Assembly: GCF_009932355.1 (NCBI RefSeq)
Contig: NZ_LEKU01000009.1
Coordinates: 79,595 to 143,594 of the forward strand
Reading direction: 5' to 3'
Length of the DNA: 64,000 nucleotides
From: Riemerella anatipestifer_E
GTDB taxonomy: Bacteria; Bacteroidota; Bacteroidia; Flavobacteriales; Weeksellaceae
Numbering within the stretch: position 1 is the first letter of the stretch; every line of letters starts with the position of its first letter. Position numbers and translations under genes: made by a program. This document shows positions 34,001 through 42,579 of the stretch, piece after piece. A model generated the notes under the pieces. That model was not told the origin of the DNA, did not search any database, and saw nothing but the letters and a program-made list of their open reading frames with translations.

Positions 34001-34968
34001 TGTTTGTATTGACTTCAAAAATAGAAATTGGAAATTTTGTTTTTAACTCCATTACCGAAGTAGAAGTAATGAAAAGCGTGGAGGAGCTTTCCAATACGGC
34101 AAAAATTAAAATGCCGTCAAAGTTTAGAGTTAGACAAAATGGAGAGTTTAAAAAGGTAGAAGAGGCAATAAAAGTAGGCGATAAAGTAAAAATAACTTTA
34201 GGCTACGAGCGAAGATATGAGGGCGTCGAGTTTATGGGTTTTGTGACTTCCATAGGTTCAAAAATACCGCTTGAAATAAAGTGTGAAGATGCCATTTGGT
34301 TATTAAGAAGGAAAAATATAAACAAGGCGTTCAACCAAAAAACTACGCTGAAAGAAATTTTAAAAGAAGTCGTAAAAGACACTCCTGTAGAGCTATCTGA
34401 TAAGATACCTCATGTACCGATAGAAAAAATGGTAATTAGAAATAATAACGGTGCTAAAGTTTTGCAGGATTTAAAGCAAAATTTGGGGATAAGCATTTAT
34501 CTAGATGATGAGGGTAAATTATACGCAGGATTAGAACAAGTCAACAATATAGGTAAGGAGGTCTTATATGACCTAAATTATAATCTGGTGGAAAATAACT
34601 TAGAGTATAAATCTGCGGATCAAAAGAGGTTAAAGGTTCGCTATACCTATATTGACAAGAAAAATAAGAAAAAAAGTATTGAAGTAGGCGACCAAGATGG
34701 AGAATTAAGAACCTTTCATACATCTGTATTGTCAGACGAAAAGAAAATGAGGGAGCTTGCTAATGCCGAAATGCAAAAATTAAAATATGACGGTTTTGAA
34801 GGCTCTGTAAAAACATTCCTAATACCTTTTGCCACTCCTGGAATGGCTGCCAAAATTATAGATAATGAGCATAAGAATCGTGAGGGTAAATACTTTATAA
34901 AAAAAGTAGTTACCACTTTTGGAACAGGTGGAGCGAGACGAGAGGTAACAATAAGTAATAAGTTATGA
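34000..34968 (+). CDS. Baseplate hub protein (gpD/gp44-like)
   Basis: A 322-residue protein starting on the last base of the previous gene. The strand-rich pattern (KIEIGNFVFNSITEVEV; GDKVKITLGYERRYEG) and the late TPGMAAKIIDNEHKNREGKYFI loop match phage late-control D/baseplate hub proteins, which form the trimer beneath the tube. Confidence 0.72.
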   Translation: MFVLTSKIEIGNFVFNSITEVEVMKSVEELSNTAKIKMPSKFRVRQNGEFKKVEEAIKVGDKVKITLGYERRYEGVEFMGFVTSIGSKIPLEIKCEDAIWLLRRKNINKAFNQKTTLKEILKEVVKDTPVELSDKIPHVPIEKMVIRNNNGAKVLQDLKQNLGISIYLDDEGKLYAGLEQVNNIGKEVLYDLNYNLVENNLEYKSADQKRLKVRYTYIDKKNKKKSIEVGDQDGELRTFHTSVLSDEKKMRELANAEMQKLKYDGFEGSVKTFLIPFATPGMAAKIIDNEHKNREGKYFIKKVVTTFGTGGARREVTISNKL

Positions 34969-35456
34969 GTAAAGAGCTACAAGACGCATTTAGGGAGTTA
35001 GCTAAAAGAGACGTTGATACTTTTCCAGTGCAGGTGATTTCGGTAGATAAAACGGCTGGAACATGCACCGTTAGCGATGGAGAAATAGAGTTTACTGATG
35101 TGCGGCTGTCTGCTACTATTGATAACGAAACGAAGCGATTTTATTTATACCCAAAAGTTGGAAGTTTCGTGCTTGTTTCTCCTATTGAAGAGGATATAAA
35201 TAGGCTTTATGTAGAGTTTTTCAGTGAAGTGGAAGAGTTTGATTTTAAAACTGAAAACTCCCAAATAAAAATAAATGATGAGGGGTTTCTCCTCCGCAAA
35301 GAAAACGAAACGCTAAAGGCATTGATGGTGGACTTGATACAAGAAATTAAGAAAATGAAATTCACTACCAATGCGGGACCAACCATCAGGCTAATAAATA
35401 AACCTCAGTTTACGGCAATTGAAAACCGATTTAAAAACTTTTTAAAAGATAATTAA
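34965..35456 (+). CDS. Baseplate spike-associated protein (gpV/gp45-like)
   Basis: A 163-residue protein with an OB-like N-terminal domain (FPVQVISVDKTAGTCTVSDG; YPKVGSFVLVSPI) typical of baseplate assembly protein V family spikes, then a helical tail. Overlaps the hub gene by 4 bases. Confidence 0.6.
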   Translation: MSKELQDAFRELAKRDVDTFPVQVISVDKTAGTCTVSDGEIEFTDVRLSATIDNETKRFYLYPKVGSFVLVSPIEEDINRLYVEFFSEVEEFDFKTENSQIKINDEGFLLRKENETLKALMVDLIQEIKKMKFTTNAGPTIRLINKPQFTAIENRFKNFLKDN

Positions 35457-35457
35457 A

Positions 35458-35700
35458 ATGCCACTTAACAAAGAAAGACTCAAACAAAAAATAAAATTAG
35501 CCTTCCTACAAGAGCAAAACGAAGAGGAAAGTTGGGACAGCTCGGTGGAGCGATTGTCGGATAAAATAGCCACAGCTATCGTGCAAGAAATATTGGAGCT
35601 TCGTGTGGAAGTTCCAGCGGGAATAAAGGTATCGACCACAGGGTCGGCAACCTCCCAAACAGGTGCTACAACAGAGATAAAGATTGCGAATTTAAGCTAA
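35458..35700 (+). CDS. Small tail-region phage protein
   Basis: An 80-residue protein: a helical N-terminal half and a C-terminal half with repeated Thr/Ser/Gly (STTGSATSQTGATTEIKI) that could be strand-forming. It recurs at this position in related phages as I recall, with unknown role. Confidence 0.5.
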   Translation: MPLNKERLKQKIKLAFLQEQNEEESWDSSVERLSDKIATAIVQEILELRVEVPAGIKVSTTGSATSQTGATTEIKIANLS

Positions 35701-35705
35701 ATAAC

Positions 35706-36062
35706 ATGAATATACAGGATTGGATTACTCTATTATTTGGAGGTGGCTCTGCAATTACAGGGCTTGGTTGGATTTTGGAGCGAAGAAAACGCAACGAGGA
35801 AACGAGGGGAATAGCCGTAGCAAACGAAAGTATAGAAATCGAAAACGAGCGAAAAAAAGTCGATTTGTACCAAGATATGCTCAATGACCTTCAAGCTCGC
35901 TATGAGGCGAAGTACAAGGAGTTTGAAGAAATGCACAACAGAAAGGTACAGCTTCTTGAAGACGAAATAAAGTTACATAAAAGAGTAATCGCCAACTTGA
36001 AAGCAGAAAACACAGAGCTTAGAAATAAACTAAAACAATATGCAAATAACAGCCCTACATAA
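35706..36062 (+). CDS. Membrane-anchored coiled-coil phage protein
   Basis: A 118-residue protein with one hydrophobic N-terminal segment (WITLLFGGGSAITGLGWIL, residues 6-24) followed by a long charged coiled coil (residues 40-112). It could be a holin-like or chaperone-like factor; location among baseplate genes leaves its role open. Confidence 0.5.
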   Translation: MNIQDWITLLFGGGSAITGLGWILERRKRNEETRGIAVANESIEIENERKKVDLYQDMLNDLQARYEAKYKEFEEMHNRKVQLLEDEIKLHKRVIANLKAENTELRNKLKQYANNSPT

Positions 36063-36327
36063 TCAAACCTTGTTAGATGTATGCCTACAGCACACAGGCA
36101 CCATAGAAGGTGTTTTTGAATTGGCAATGGCAAACAATTTAGCAATAACCGACGATGTACAAGCTGGTACGGTTCTACAACTACCCGAAGGGATTAAGAC
36201 AGATAGAGATATCCTAAGCTATTATATCGCTAAAGTTATCCAGCCTGCCACAGCCATAACAGAAGTTGTGGAGAAGTGTTCTGGAATAGGCTGTTGGGCA
36301 ATAGGTATTGACTTTAAAGTAAGTTGA
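36040..36327 (+). CDS. LysM-like tail protein (gpX-like)
   Basis: A 95-residue protein whose first 50 residues follow the LysM pattern (QTLLDVCLQHTGTIEGVFELAMANN; VQAGTVLQLPEG). Small LysM proteins in contractile phages (P2 gpX) hold baseplate parts together. It overlaps the previous gene by 23 bases. Confidence 0.6.
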   Translation: MQITALHNQTLLDVCLQHTGTIEGVFELAMANNLAITDDVQAGTVLQLPEGIKTDRDILSYYIAKVIQPATAITEVVEKCSGIGCWAIGIDFKVS

Positions 36328-36332
36328 AAAAA

Positions 36333-37169
36333 ATGGCAAGAACGATAGAAGAAATACAGAACGAAATACTAACCGCAAAGGCAAATGAGCCAGCTTTGCA
36401 GGAGCTTAACAGTTCAAGCAAGACATCTATTTGGAGATTATGGATATTCATTACGGCATTTGCGATTTGGGTATTGGAGAAACTTTTTGACACTCATAGA
36501 GAAGAAATCAACGAGAAACTTAGAACTCAAAGAGTTTTTTCATTGCCTTGGTACAGAGATATGGCTCTAAAGTTTCAGTATGGAGATGCTTTTAAATTGG
36601 TTGACGGTAAGGATTTTTACGACAATACAGGAAAAGATCCGCAGGAGGTTGAAGCCTCCAAAATTATCAAGTATGCCGCCATTAACGAGGTGGAGGGCGT
36701 TTTAGTGCTGAAAATAGCTACAGAAATTGACGGCGAACAACGGAGAATTAATGACGAACAAGAGAGCTCTTTCACCTACTATATAAGCAGGATAAAGCCT
36801 GGAGGCGTTGAAGTAAGGATTATCAATGCAGAACCAGACTTACTATCTCTCGGTTTAAAAGTTTATTATGACCCTTTGCTTATTAAAAAAGATGGTCATT
36901 ACATTCAACCCGACGGAAAGGAAGGGACACCTGTTGAAAATGCGGTTAAAGAGTATTTAAAGCAACTTCCTTTTAATGGAGAGCTGATTTTAGCCCATTT
37001 GACCGACCACTTGCAAAAGGTCAAAGGTGTAGCTATCCCAGAAATTTATCTAGCGGAGACTAAATGGGTGGATGATGCGGGGTTTAAAACCATAAACACA
37101 AGAGTAATACCCAATAGTGGCTATTTTAAACTAACTAATCTAACCGTAGAATATGTCCCAAATATATAA
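36333..37169 (+). CDS. Baseplate J-like protein
   Basis: Using the ATG at 36333 gives 278 residues; the frame also opens at a TTG at 36324, overlapping the previous gene. The N-terminal helical block (SIWRLWIFITAFAIWVLEKL) and the later KGVAIPEIYLAETKW region fit the wedge protein usually called baseplate J in such phages. It overlaps the next gene by 17 bases. Confidence 0.55.
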   Translation: MARTIEEIQNEILTAKANEPALQELNSSSKTSIWRLWIFITAFAIWVLEKLFDTHREEINEKLRTQRVFSLPWYRDMALKFQYGDAFKLVDGKDFYDNTGKDPQEVEASKIIKYAAINEVEGVLVLKIATEIDGEQRRINDEQESSFTYYISRIKPGGVEVRIINAEPDLLSLGLKVYYDPLLIKKDGHYIQPDGKEGTPVENAVKEYLKQLPFNGELILAHLTDHLQKVKGVAIPEIYLAETKWVDDAGFKTINTRVIPNSGYFKLTNLTVEYVPNI

Positions 37170-37674
37170 TATAGATATAGAGAAATTAGCCGTATTGCTA
37201 ACGCCAACCTTTTTAAGAAAAGAGCGATTTATGGCGTGGTTGAGATGCTTATTGTCTCCTGTAAAACCTATACAGGAAAGGTTTTTATCTGAGAGAGCGG
37301 AAGACTTGTACAAGCTAGAACACACCGCACAAGTTTGCTCTATTGAAAAAGTTTTGAACGATAGATTTGATGTTTCGGAGCGAAGAATAAGAATTGTAGA
37401 TGTGGATAGAAAAGAGCCTTTTTACATTTTTTCTGAGGCAGAAAGAACGCCAAGGTTTATAAATCCAGCTCCTAATACAAATATCTACCTCTATTCCGAG
37501 GGCGTTTCCAAGAAAGGAGGTGTAGATTTTTTAATAGAGATACCGCTAGAAGTTTGGAATAACGAAAAGACCGAGGTAGACTTTGGCGAGTATCGTTTCT
37601 ACGCCATAGAAGCTGTGGTGGATTATTACAAGCTAGCAAGTAAAAAATACAAAATAATACTAAAAAATGGATAG
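37153..37674 (+). CDS. Baseplate/tail-tip protein (gpI position)
   Basis: A 173-residue protein with a typical Bacteroidetes phage N-terminus (LAVLLTPTFLRKERFMAWLRCLLSP) followed by a beta-rich domain. Its place between the J-like protein and the fibre genes matches Mu gp48/P2 gpI. Confidence 0.5.
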   Translation: MSQIYNIDIEKLAVLLTPTFLRKERFMAWLRCLLSPVKPIQERFLSERAEDLYKLEHTAQVCSIEKVLNDRFDVSERRIRIVDVDRKEPFYIFSEAERTPRFINPAPNTNIYLYSEGVSKKGGVDFLIEIPLEVWNNEKTEVDFGEYRFYAIEAVVDYYKLASKKYKIILKNG

Positions 37675-38494
37675 ACTAATATTAAATGGGACGGATGGCT
37701 TCCCTCTCTATACCGACACTTTGGCGGAAGCCCAGAAAGGCTGGAGCGTATTTAATGGGCTTACAGGCTTGGCTGGAGATTTAGCTATTATTAAAGGTTG
37801 TGAGGTTACAGGCTCGCAAGTTTCGGATGGTTATGTAAGTATAGGCGGAGAACTTTACCCTTTTAAAGGTGGAAGCATTGGTAATAATGTTATTATCAAA
37901 GAAATCGTTACTAAGCGAGAGTTCAAAGACAAAATCGCCAAGCCTGTATATGCCGAAAGATACGCCACTTTTGGCTCATCAACGCCCGAGCAAACTTATC
38001 GCTGGGAAAATTTCAAAAGGGTATTCCCAACCACTGAAATAGCTACTTTCAAAAAGAGCTTAGAGGATAGAATAAAGGCGCTAGAAGACAAAAAATACCC
38101 TATTCCTATTGGCTTAATAGCTATTTGGGGCAAGCCTGCGAGTGAGCCTATTCCAGAAGGTTGGCGAGAGTATGTGCCGCTTAGAGGTAAATTCCCTATT
38201 GGACAAGACCCAGATTACAATTTTGACCGAGAGGGTCTCAACTCGCACCTAAATGAAATAGGCTACGAAGGTGGGGAAAGATATCATACTCTTACCGTAG
38301 AAGAAATGCCGAGCCATACCCACACGATGGGGTTTCAAAGAGACAGAGTGGGAACAGGTAACACAAATGCATTGTCTGTACACGGAGGGCGTGATTTCAA
38401 ACACACGGGCATAGAGGCAACAGGAGGTAATAAGCCCCACAACAACATGCCTCCTTACCGCGTCATTCGCTTTATTGAATTTGTTGGCGTCTAA
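37667..38494 (+). CDS. Tail fibre protein with collar domain
   Basis: A 275-residue protein. The C-terminal domain carries the phage tail collar pattern: PIGLIAIWGKPASEPIPEGW, LRGKFPIGQDP, TVEEMPSHTHTM and a final NNMPPYRVIRFIEFV. A short coiled coil (residues 125-145) links it to an N-terminal baseplate-attachment domain. Probably host recognition. Confidence 0.75.
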   Translation: MDRLILNGTDGFPLYTDTLAEAQKGWSVFNGLTGLAGDLAIIKGCEVTGSQVSDGYVSIGGELYPFKGGSIGNNVIIKEIVTKREFKDKIAKPVYAERYATFGSSTPEQTYRWENFKRVFPTTEIATFKKSLEDRIKALEDKKYPIPIGLIAIWGKPASEPIPEGWREYVPLRGKFPIGQDPDYNFDREGLNSHLNEIGYEGGERYHTLTVEEMPSHTHTMGFQRDRVGTGNTNALSVHGGRDFKHTGIEATGGNKPHNNMPPYRVIRFIEFVGV

Positions 38495-38512
38495 TATCCA
38501 AAAACTAAAACA

Positions 38513-39742
38513 ATGACAGATAAAAATACAATAAAGAACTGGTTCCGCAACAACCTAAAACCTACCCAAGAGCAATTTTGGGCGTGGCAAGATAGCTATT
38601 TTCATAAGAGCGAGAAAATCCCTCAACAACAGATAGAAGGGCTTGACGATAGCTTGGCTAATAAGGCGGATGCAAGCCAATTAAACGGAAAAGCGGAGAA
38701 AGATGCTTCGGGACTAACGGAAGAAAATATCATCTCTTGGAAAGAAGCATTAGGCGTTGGAGAGCTTCCCTCTAACATAGCTACCGTAGATAGTGGCGAT
38801 GTAGAAGGTAATGTCCACACCAAAGAGCAAATAGCGACGCTTTTAGAAAACAGTGGTAAAAACATAGGAAATTCAGACTTGAAAGTGCCTGAAGGGGTTG
38901 TGCGTGTTTTAGATATTTCTAATGCTAAATTTCAGATTAAAGGACTAGAAAATAGAGCCTCTGATAGTTCATTCAATAAAAAAATAAAAACTAACGATAA
39001 AGGCGAATTAGTTGTAAGTGATGAGGCAGATGTGGTTGTCAATATTCCTTCGGAGGTTACGGTATCTGGCAGCCCTATCAACGCCACAATGAATGTAAAT
39101 ATAAATCATATTTTCCCGTCTAATAACACATTTTACACACCTTCTTTTCTGGAGGAGCTAAAAAATATTATGAAAACATACAGTAGCATGACATTTACCA
39201 AGTTGGTAGACACAGATTTCAATCTGAAAACTAAGGACGATGTAGATATAGGAAAAGTAGTATCTGCGAGCGGTGATATAAGTATCATCACCAGTAACAA
39301 AATAAACCTCTGGGAGGGCTTTATCGGAGGAAGTGACTATTTATTATCGTTAAAATCAAAAAAAATATTACCTAGAAATCAAAACTGGATTTTAAGAATC
39401 CAGGTAGGTTCATTTAGTGAATCTCTTCACTCTGAGGATAGAGTGAAAATAGGTATCGTACAGGGCGATTCAGATATAGTGTCTTACGGCATTAAAGGAA
39501 GTAGTTGGGGCGGTAGCCAGACTATCACAGGAAGTGCATCTTTAGGCGATATGTCTAGACAAGACTTTGAGTGTTTGATGATAAAAATAGATAATACAAT
39601 TACAACAATGATGACCACTTCAAGAAGAACCATATACGACACGGCAGATGCTAGACAGGACTTAGGAGATTACACGCCCGCTATAGTTATGAAAGGGTTT
39701 AATGATGTAAATTGTAAAATGAGCTATAAAATTTTAGATTAA
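38513..39742 (+). CDS. Receptor-binding tail fibre
   Basis: A 409-residue protein. The N-terminus (TIKNWFRNNLKPTQEQFWAW) is a conserved attachment module of Bacteroidetes phage fibres; the middle carries a small repeated turn-rich region and the C-terminal half is beta-rich with no family match. The divergent C-terminal part should determine host range. Confidence 0.65.
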   Translation: MTDKNTIKNWFRNNLKPTQEQFWAWQDSYFHKSEKIPQQQIEGLDDSLANKADASQLNGKAEKDASGLTEENIISWKEALGVGELPSNIATVDSGDVEGNVHTKEQIATLLENSGKNIGNSDLKVPEGVVRVLDISNAKFQIKGLENRASDSSFNKKIKTNDKGELVVSDEADVVVNIPSEVTVSGSPINATMNVNINHIFPSNNTFYTPSFLEELKNIMKTYSSMTFTKLVDTDFNLKTKDDVDIGKVVSASGDISIITSNKINLWEGFIGGSDYLLSLKSKKILPRNQNWILRIQVGSFSESLHSEDRVKIGIVQGDSDIVSYGIKGSSWGGSQTITGSASLGDMSRQDFECLMIKIDNTITTMMTTSRRTIYDTADARQDLGDYTPAIVMKGFNDVNCKMSYKILD

Positions 39743-39748
39743 AAAAAT

Positions 39749-40204
39749 ATGAAAATAATAGTAGTACAACCAATCAGCAATCACCCATTATTTCCAAATA
39801 TAAAAAGAGAGGTAATAGTGGAGAATATTTCAATACAGGGTAAATTTTCCCAAATAGTAATAGACGCCGAAATAAAATATTATGATACCAACCAAGAGGG
39901 GAAAGATGTAACGGCGGCATTTCAAAATAAAATTAAAGATTGGATTATAACTAATAAAGATACCTCTACTGTTAGAGACGAAGAAGATAATCCGATACCC
40001 AACCCTCAATATATGGAGGCACCCACAGATGGCGAAGATACTAGGACCGATAATCAAAAAGAGCCTTATATAAAGAAACCCAGTTTTGACTATTTCTTTG
40101 GTATAATAACCGCTAAAAAAGCACCTAATCTGGTAGATTTATTAAGGAGACATATTATCCTAAATGACAGAGTTAAATTTTTCGATAAACTTCTAAATAT
40201 TTAA
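39749..40204 (+). CDS. Unknown phage protein after the fibre gene
   Basis: A 151-residue protein with an N-terminal strand-rich part and a C-terminal helical part (PNLVDLLRRHIILNDRVKFF). It may be a fibre chaperone or baseplate protein judging by place. No family recognised. Confidence 0.45.
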   Translation: MKIIVVQPISNHPLFPNIKREVIVENISIQGKFSQIVIDAEIKYYDTNQEGKDVTAAFQNKIKDWIITNKDTSTVRDEEDNPIPNPQYMEAPTDGEDTRTDNQKEPYIKKPSFDYFFGIITAKKAPNLVDLLRRHIILNDRVKFFDKLLNI

Positions 40205-40206
40205 AA

Positions 40207-40584
40207 ATGAAACTAATTATCAATCTATTATTATTCTTAATAGCTCCGGTATTGGAGATACTGCTGATGCCTATAAATGTGATTGTAGTATTTGTAAAAG
40301 ATTGGAGAAAAAAGGGATTTAAAAATGCTTTAATCGGTATTTCAAACTACTTTAAAGAATCTGCTATACGAAAAGATGTTTATCTATGTTCGGAGTATCG
40401 CACGCTCTGGAACGCTACACTAAAAACCAAAGAGGGAGCTAAAATAGGGGTTAATAAAAGAACATTGTCTGCCGATTTAGGTCAACAAGACCACGAAATG
40501 ACTATGAGTCGTACGGGTGCAGTTCTTAATCTCATATTATTTTTAATTGAAAGAAATCACTCAAGAAAAGCATACGGAAAATGA
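40207..40584 (+). CDS. Small membrane protein of the lysis region
   Basis: A 125-residue protein with one or two N-terminal hydrophobic helices (LIINLLLFLIAPVLEILLMPINVIV-type run, residues 3-28) and a polar C-terminal domain. It overlaps the amidase gene by 4 bases, so a holin role is possible, but it does not resemble a known holin class. Confidence 0.45.
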   Translation: MKLIINLLLFLIAPVLEILLMPINVIVVFVKDWRKKGFKNALIGISNYFKESAIRKDVYLCSEYRTLWNATLKTKEGAKIGVNKRTLSADLGQQDHEMTMSRTGAVLNLILFLIERNHSRKAYGK

Positions 40585-41006
40585 AAAAAAGTAAAAGAAG
40601 AATAGATTATATAGTAATTCATTGCACGGCAACTCCAGAGGGGAAGAATTTCACAGCTAGAGATATAGACAGCTGGCATAAAAAAATAGGCTGGTCTGGC
40701 ATAGGCTATAATTATGTAATAAAGTTGGACGGAACGCTGGAGTTAGGGCGTGATGTGGATTTAGTGCCAGCCCATGTAAAAGGGTTTAATCGAAGTAGTA
40801 TAGGTATGGCATATGTAGGCGGTGTAGATGCCTCAGGAAAACCAAAAGACACCCGAACACCACAACAAAAAGAAACAATGATAAAACTATTAAAAGATTT
40901 ACGAAAGCTTTACCCAAATGCTAAAATATTAGGGCATAGGGATTTTCCAAGTGTAAAGAAAGCTTGCCCCAGCTTTGATGTAAAAAACGAATACAAAAAC
41001 ATTTAA
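40581..41006 (+). CDS. Endolysin, N-acetylmuramoyl-L-alanine amidase
   Basis: A 141-residue amidase-2/T7-lysozyme-type enzyme that cleaves the lactyl-amide bond of peptidoglycan. Zinc ligands align as His14 (VIHCTAT), His119 (LGHRDFPS) and Cys129 (KKACPSFD), the T7 lysozyme pattern. There is no signal peptide, so release across the membrane needs a holin. Confidence 0.9.
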   Translation: MKKSKRRIDYIVIHCTATPEGKNFTARDIDSWHKKIGWSGIGYNYVIKLDGTLELGRDVDLVPAHVKGFNRSSIGMAYVGGVDASGKPKDTRTPQQKETMIKLLKDLRKLYPNAKILGHRDFPSVKKACPSFDVKNEYKNI

Positions 41007-41007
41007 G

Positions 41008-41574
41008 ATGCTTAGAAAATTATTATTAGTGCTATCTATCGCCTTATTGGCGGTGGGTTGCAAAACTCAAAAAACAAAAATGGATATCAAAACAGAAAGT
41101 GTCCAGAAAACTAAAACAGAAATGGTTGAGAATACCGAGCGGGTGCAGAACCAAAGAGAGCAGGCGCAGGAGGCGATTAAAAAAGTGGAGTTATTTAATT
41201 ACAACTTCACACTTAAAAGCCAAGATACTACCCAACCTGCACGCCTCACGGAATATAGAGAGGGTAGGCCTTTCAGAACCTTAGAGGTTCGGAATGCCAC
41301 CTATACAGAAGGTAAGGCAATAAAGGATAGTACAGAAAATAAAAAGGCAACGGATTTTGAGAGCCAATACGCACAATTAAAAGAGCTTTCAGAAAAACAA
41401 GAGTTGCGAATAAAACAGCTAAAGCGAGAACAGGAACAGATGCGTATAGAGGGCAATAAGCTGGCTAATAATTTTAAATATGCACTTTGGTTACTGTTGC
41501 TAATAGCTATTATATGGATATGCGAACGGGCAGGTCTTTTTAGGTGGTTTAAAAGCCGTTTAAAAAAGATTTAA
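41008..41574 (+). CDS. Unimolecular spanin (u-spanin)
   Basis: The 188-residue protein has a lipoprotein signal with lipobox LLAVGC (Cys18), a long charged coiled-coil middle, and a C-terminal transmembrane helix (residues 156-175, YALWLLLLIAIIWIC). A protein tethered to the outer membrane by lipid and to the inner membrane by a TM helix is the architecture of T1 gp11-type u-spanins, which fuse the membranes at lysis. It directly follows the amidase. Confidence 0.75.
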   Translation: MLRKLLLVLSIALLAVGCKTQKTKMDIKTESVQKTKTEMVENTERVQNQREQAQEAIKKVELFNYNFTLKSQDTTQPARLTEYREGRPFRTLEVRNATYTEGKAIKDSTENKKATDFESQYAQLKELSEKQELRIKQLKREQEQMRIEGNKLANNFKYALWLLLLIAIIWICERAGLFRWFKSRLKKI

Positions 41575-41598
41575 AGACCAATAAAACATCGCCAAAAA

Positions 41599-41632
41599 GG
41601 AGGACGGCGATAAATAAAAGTGTCCTCCGCTT
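41599..41632 (+). terminator. Probable terminator after the lysis genes
   Basis: GGAGGAC (41599-41605) pairs with GTCCTCC (41622-41628), followed by GCTTTT. It would separate the late transcript from the modification cassette. Confidence 0.55.
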
Positions 41633-41638
41633 TTAAAG

Positions 41639-41730
41639 ACGCCACATCTTTATAAAACACACCCGAAGGCTACGGAGAACACTATATGTTTTCTGTTGCT
41701 TTCGGGTATCTGTGTTTTAAGATGTGGCGT
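41639..41730. ncRNA. Long segmented hairpin upstream of the ABC-GNAT cassette
   Basis: Three stems nest: ACGCCACATCTT (41639-41650) with AAGATGTGGCGT (41719-41730), AAAACACA (41654-41661) with TGTGTTTT (41711-41718), and CCCGAA (41662-41667) with TTCGGG (41701-41706). A roughly 33-base loop remains. It ends 34 bases before the 42-codon gene. It could regulate cassette expression or be a structured RNA in its own right. Confidence 0.6.
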
Positions 41731-41764
41731 TGCAAATATAAGAATAATCGTAAATAATTATACA

Positions 41765-41893
41765 ATGGCAAAATTTAATTACAAAGAGCAACACGCCGTC
41801 CTTGTGAAGTGTAGTAGCGAGGAGGAGCAAAAGAAAGTTTTTGAAAAACTAAAAGAATTAGGGTTTAACGATTTAAAAGTAGTAAGCGTATAA
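41765..41893 (+). CDS. Small protein of the modification cassette, 42 residues
   Basis: Begins at the ATG at 41765 rather than the longer 41696 opening, which would run through the hairpin. The sequence (HAVLVKCSSEEEQKKVFEKLKELGF) is a small strand-helix-strand fold seen beside similar ABC-ATPase genes in other phages, as I recall. Its stop overlaps the ATPase start (TAATG), so the genes are coupled. Confidence 0.6.
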   Translation: MAKFNYKEQHAVLVKCSSEEEQKKVFEKLKELGFNDLKVVSV

Positions 41894-42579
41894 TGAAAAT
41901 TGAAGTAAAACACAGCTGCAAAGATTTTAAGAGTTTTAGGGCGGAAAAGGTAAAATCGCTATTCAACGCGGAGAGCGGACACGAATGGGAGCATATCGCC
42001 GAGCTTCCAATAGAGGGAGACGACTGGCAAATAGGACTTATTGTTGGTCCTTCGGGAAGCGGTAAAACTTCCATAGGAAAACAAATTTGGGATAACGGTA
42101 TTATTAACCTTTCCGATGGTTGGCGTTCTGATATTCCTATTGTAGAAGACATTACACCTGAAAAATCTATGAATGAGGTTACTTCGGCGTTATCCGCGGT
42201 TGGTTTGGGAGATGTGCCCGCTTGGCTAAGGCCGTTCAAGGTCTTAAGTAACGGCGAGCAATTCCGTGCGGGATTGGCACGCCTTATTTGTGAGGACAAG
42301 GATAAAATCGTAGTAGACGAGTTTACCTCTGTAGTAGATAGACAAATAGCGAAAATCGGGGCATCTGCCTTTGCTAAAGCGTGGAGACGAAAAGGGAAAA
42401 AGCAAATAATACTACTGTCTTGCCATTATGATATTATCGAATGGCTGCGCCCAGATTGGGTATATGATACGAGAGTATCGGAAGTAAAAAAAAAGTCCAA
42501 AAGCGACCGCCTATCCAACTTGACATTTGGAAGGTCAACGGAAGTTACTGGAAATTTTTTAAAGAGCATTATTATTTAG
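41893..42579 (+). CDS. ABC-type ATPase of an ABC-GNAT protein (0-frame product)
   Basis: A soluble ABC ATPase without membrane domains: Walker A GPSGSGKTS (residues 52-60), signature LSNGEQFRAGLAR (118-130), Walker B KIVVDEF with Asp142-Glu143, and H-loop His178. After DWVYDTRVSEV the frame enters a 9-A run (42486-42494); beyond it the 0-frame tail of about 27 residues looks non-native, while the -1 frame continues into a GNAT domain. In homologues ATPase and GNAT form one chain. A truncated ATPase is the product if no shift occurs. Confidence 0.82.
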   Translation: MKIEVKHSCKDFKSFRAEKVKSLFNAESGHEWEHIAELPIEGDDWQIGLIVGPSGSGKTSIGKQIWDNGIINLSDGWRSDIPIVEDITPEKSMNEVTSALSAVGLGDVPAWLRPFKVLSNGEQFRAGLARLICEDKDKIVVDEFTSVVDRQIAKIGASAFAKAWRRKGKKQIILLSCHYDIIEWLRPDWVYDTRVSEVKKKSKSDRLSNLTFGRSTEVTGNFLKSIII

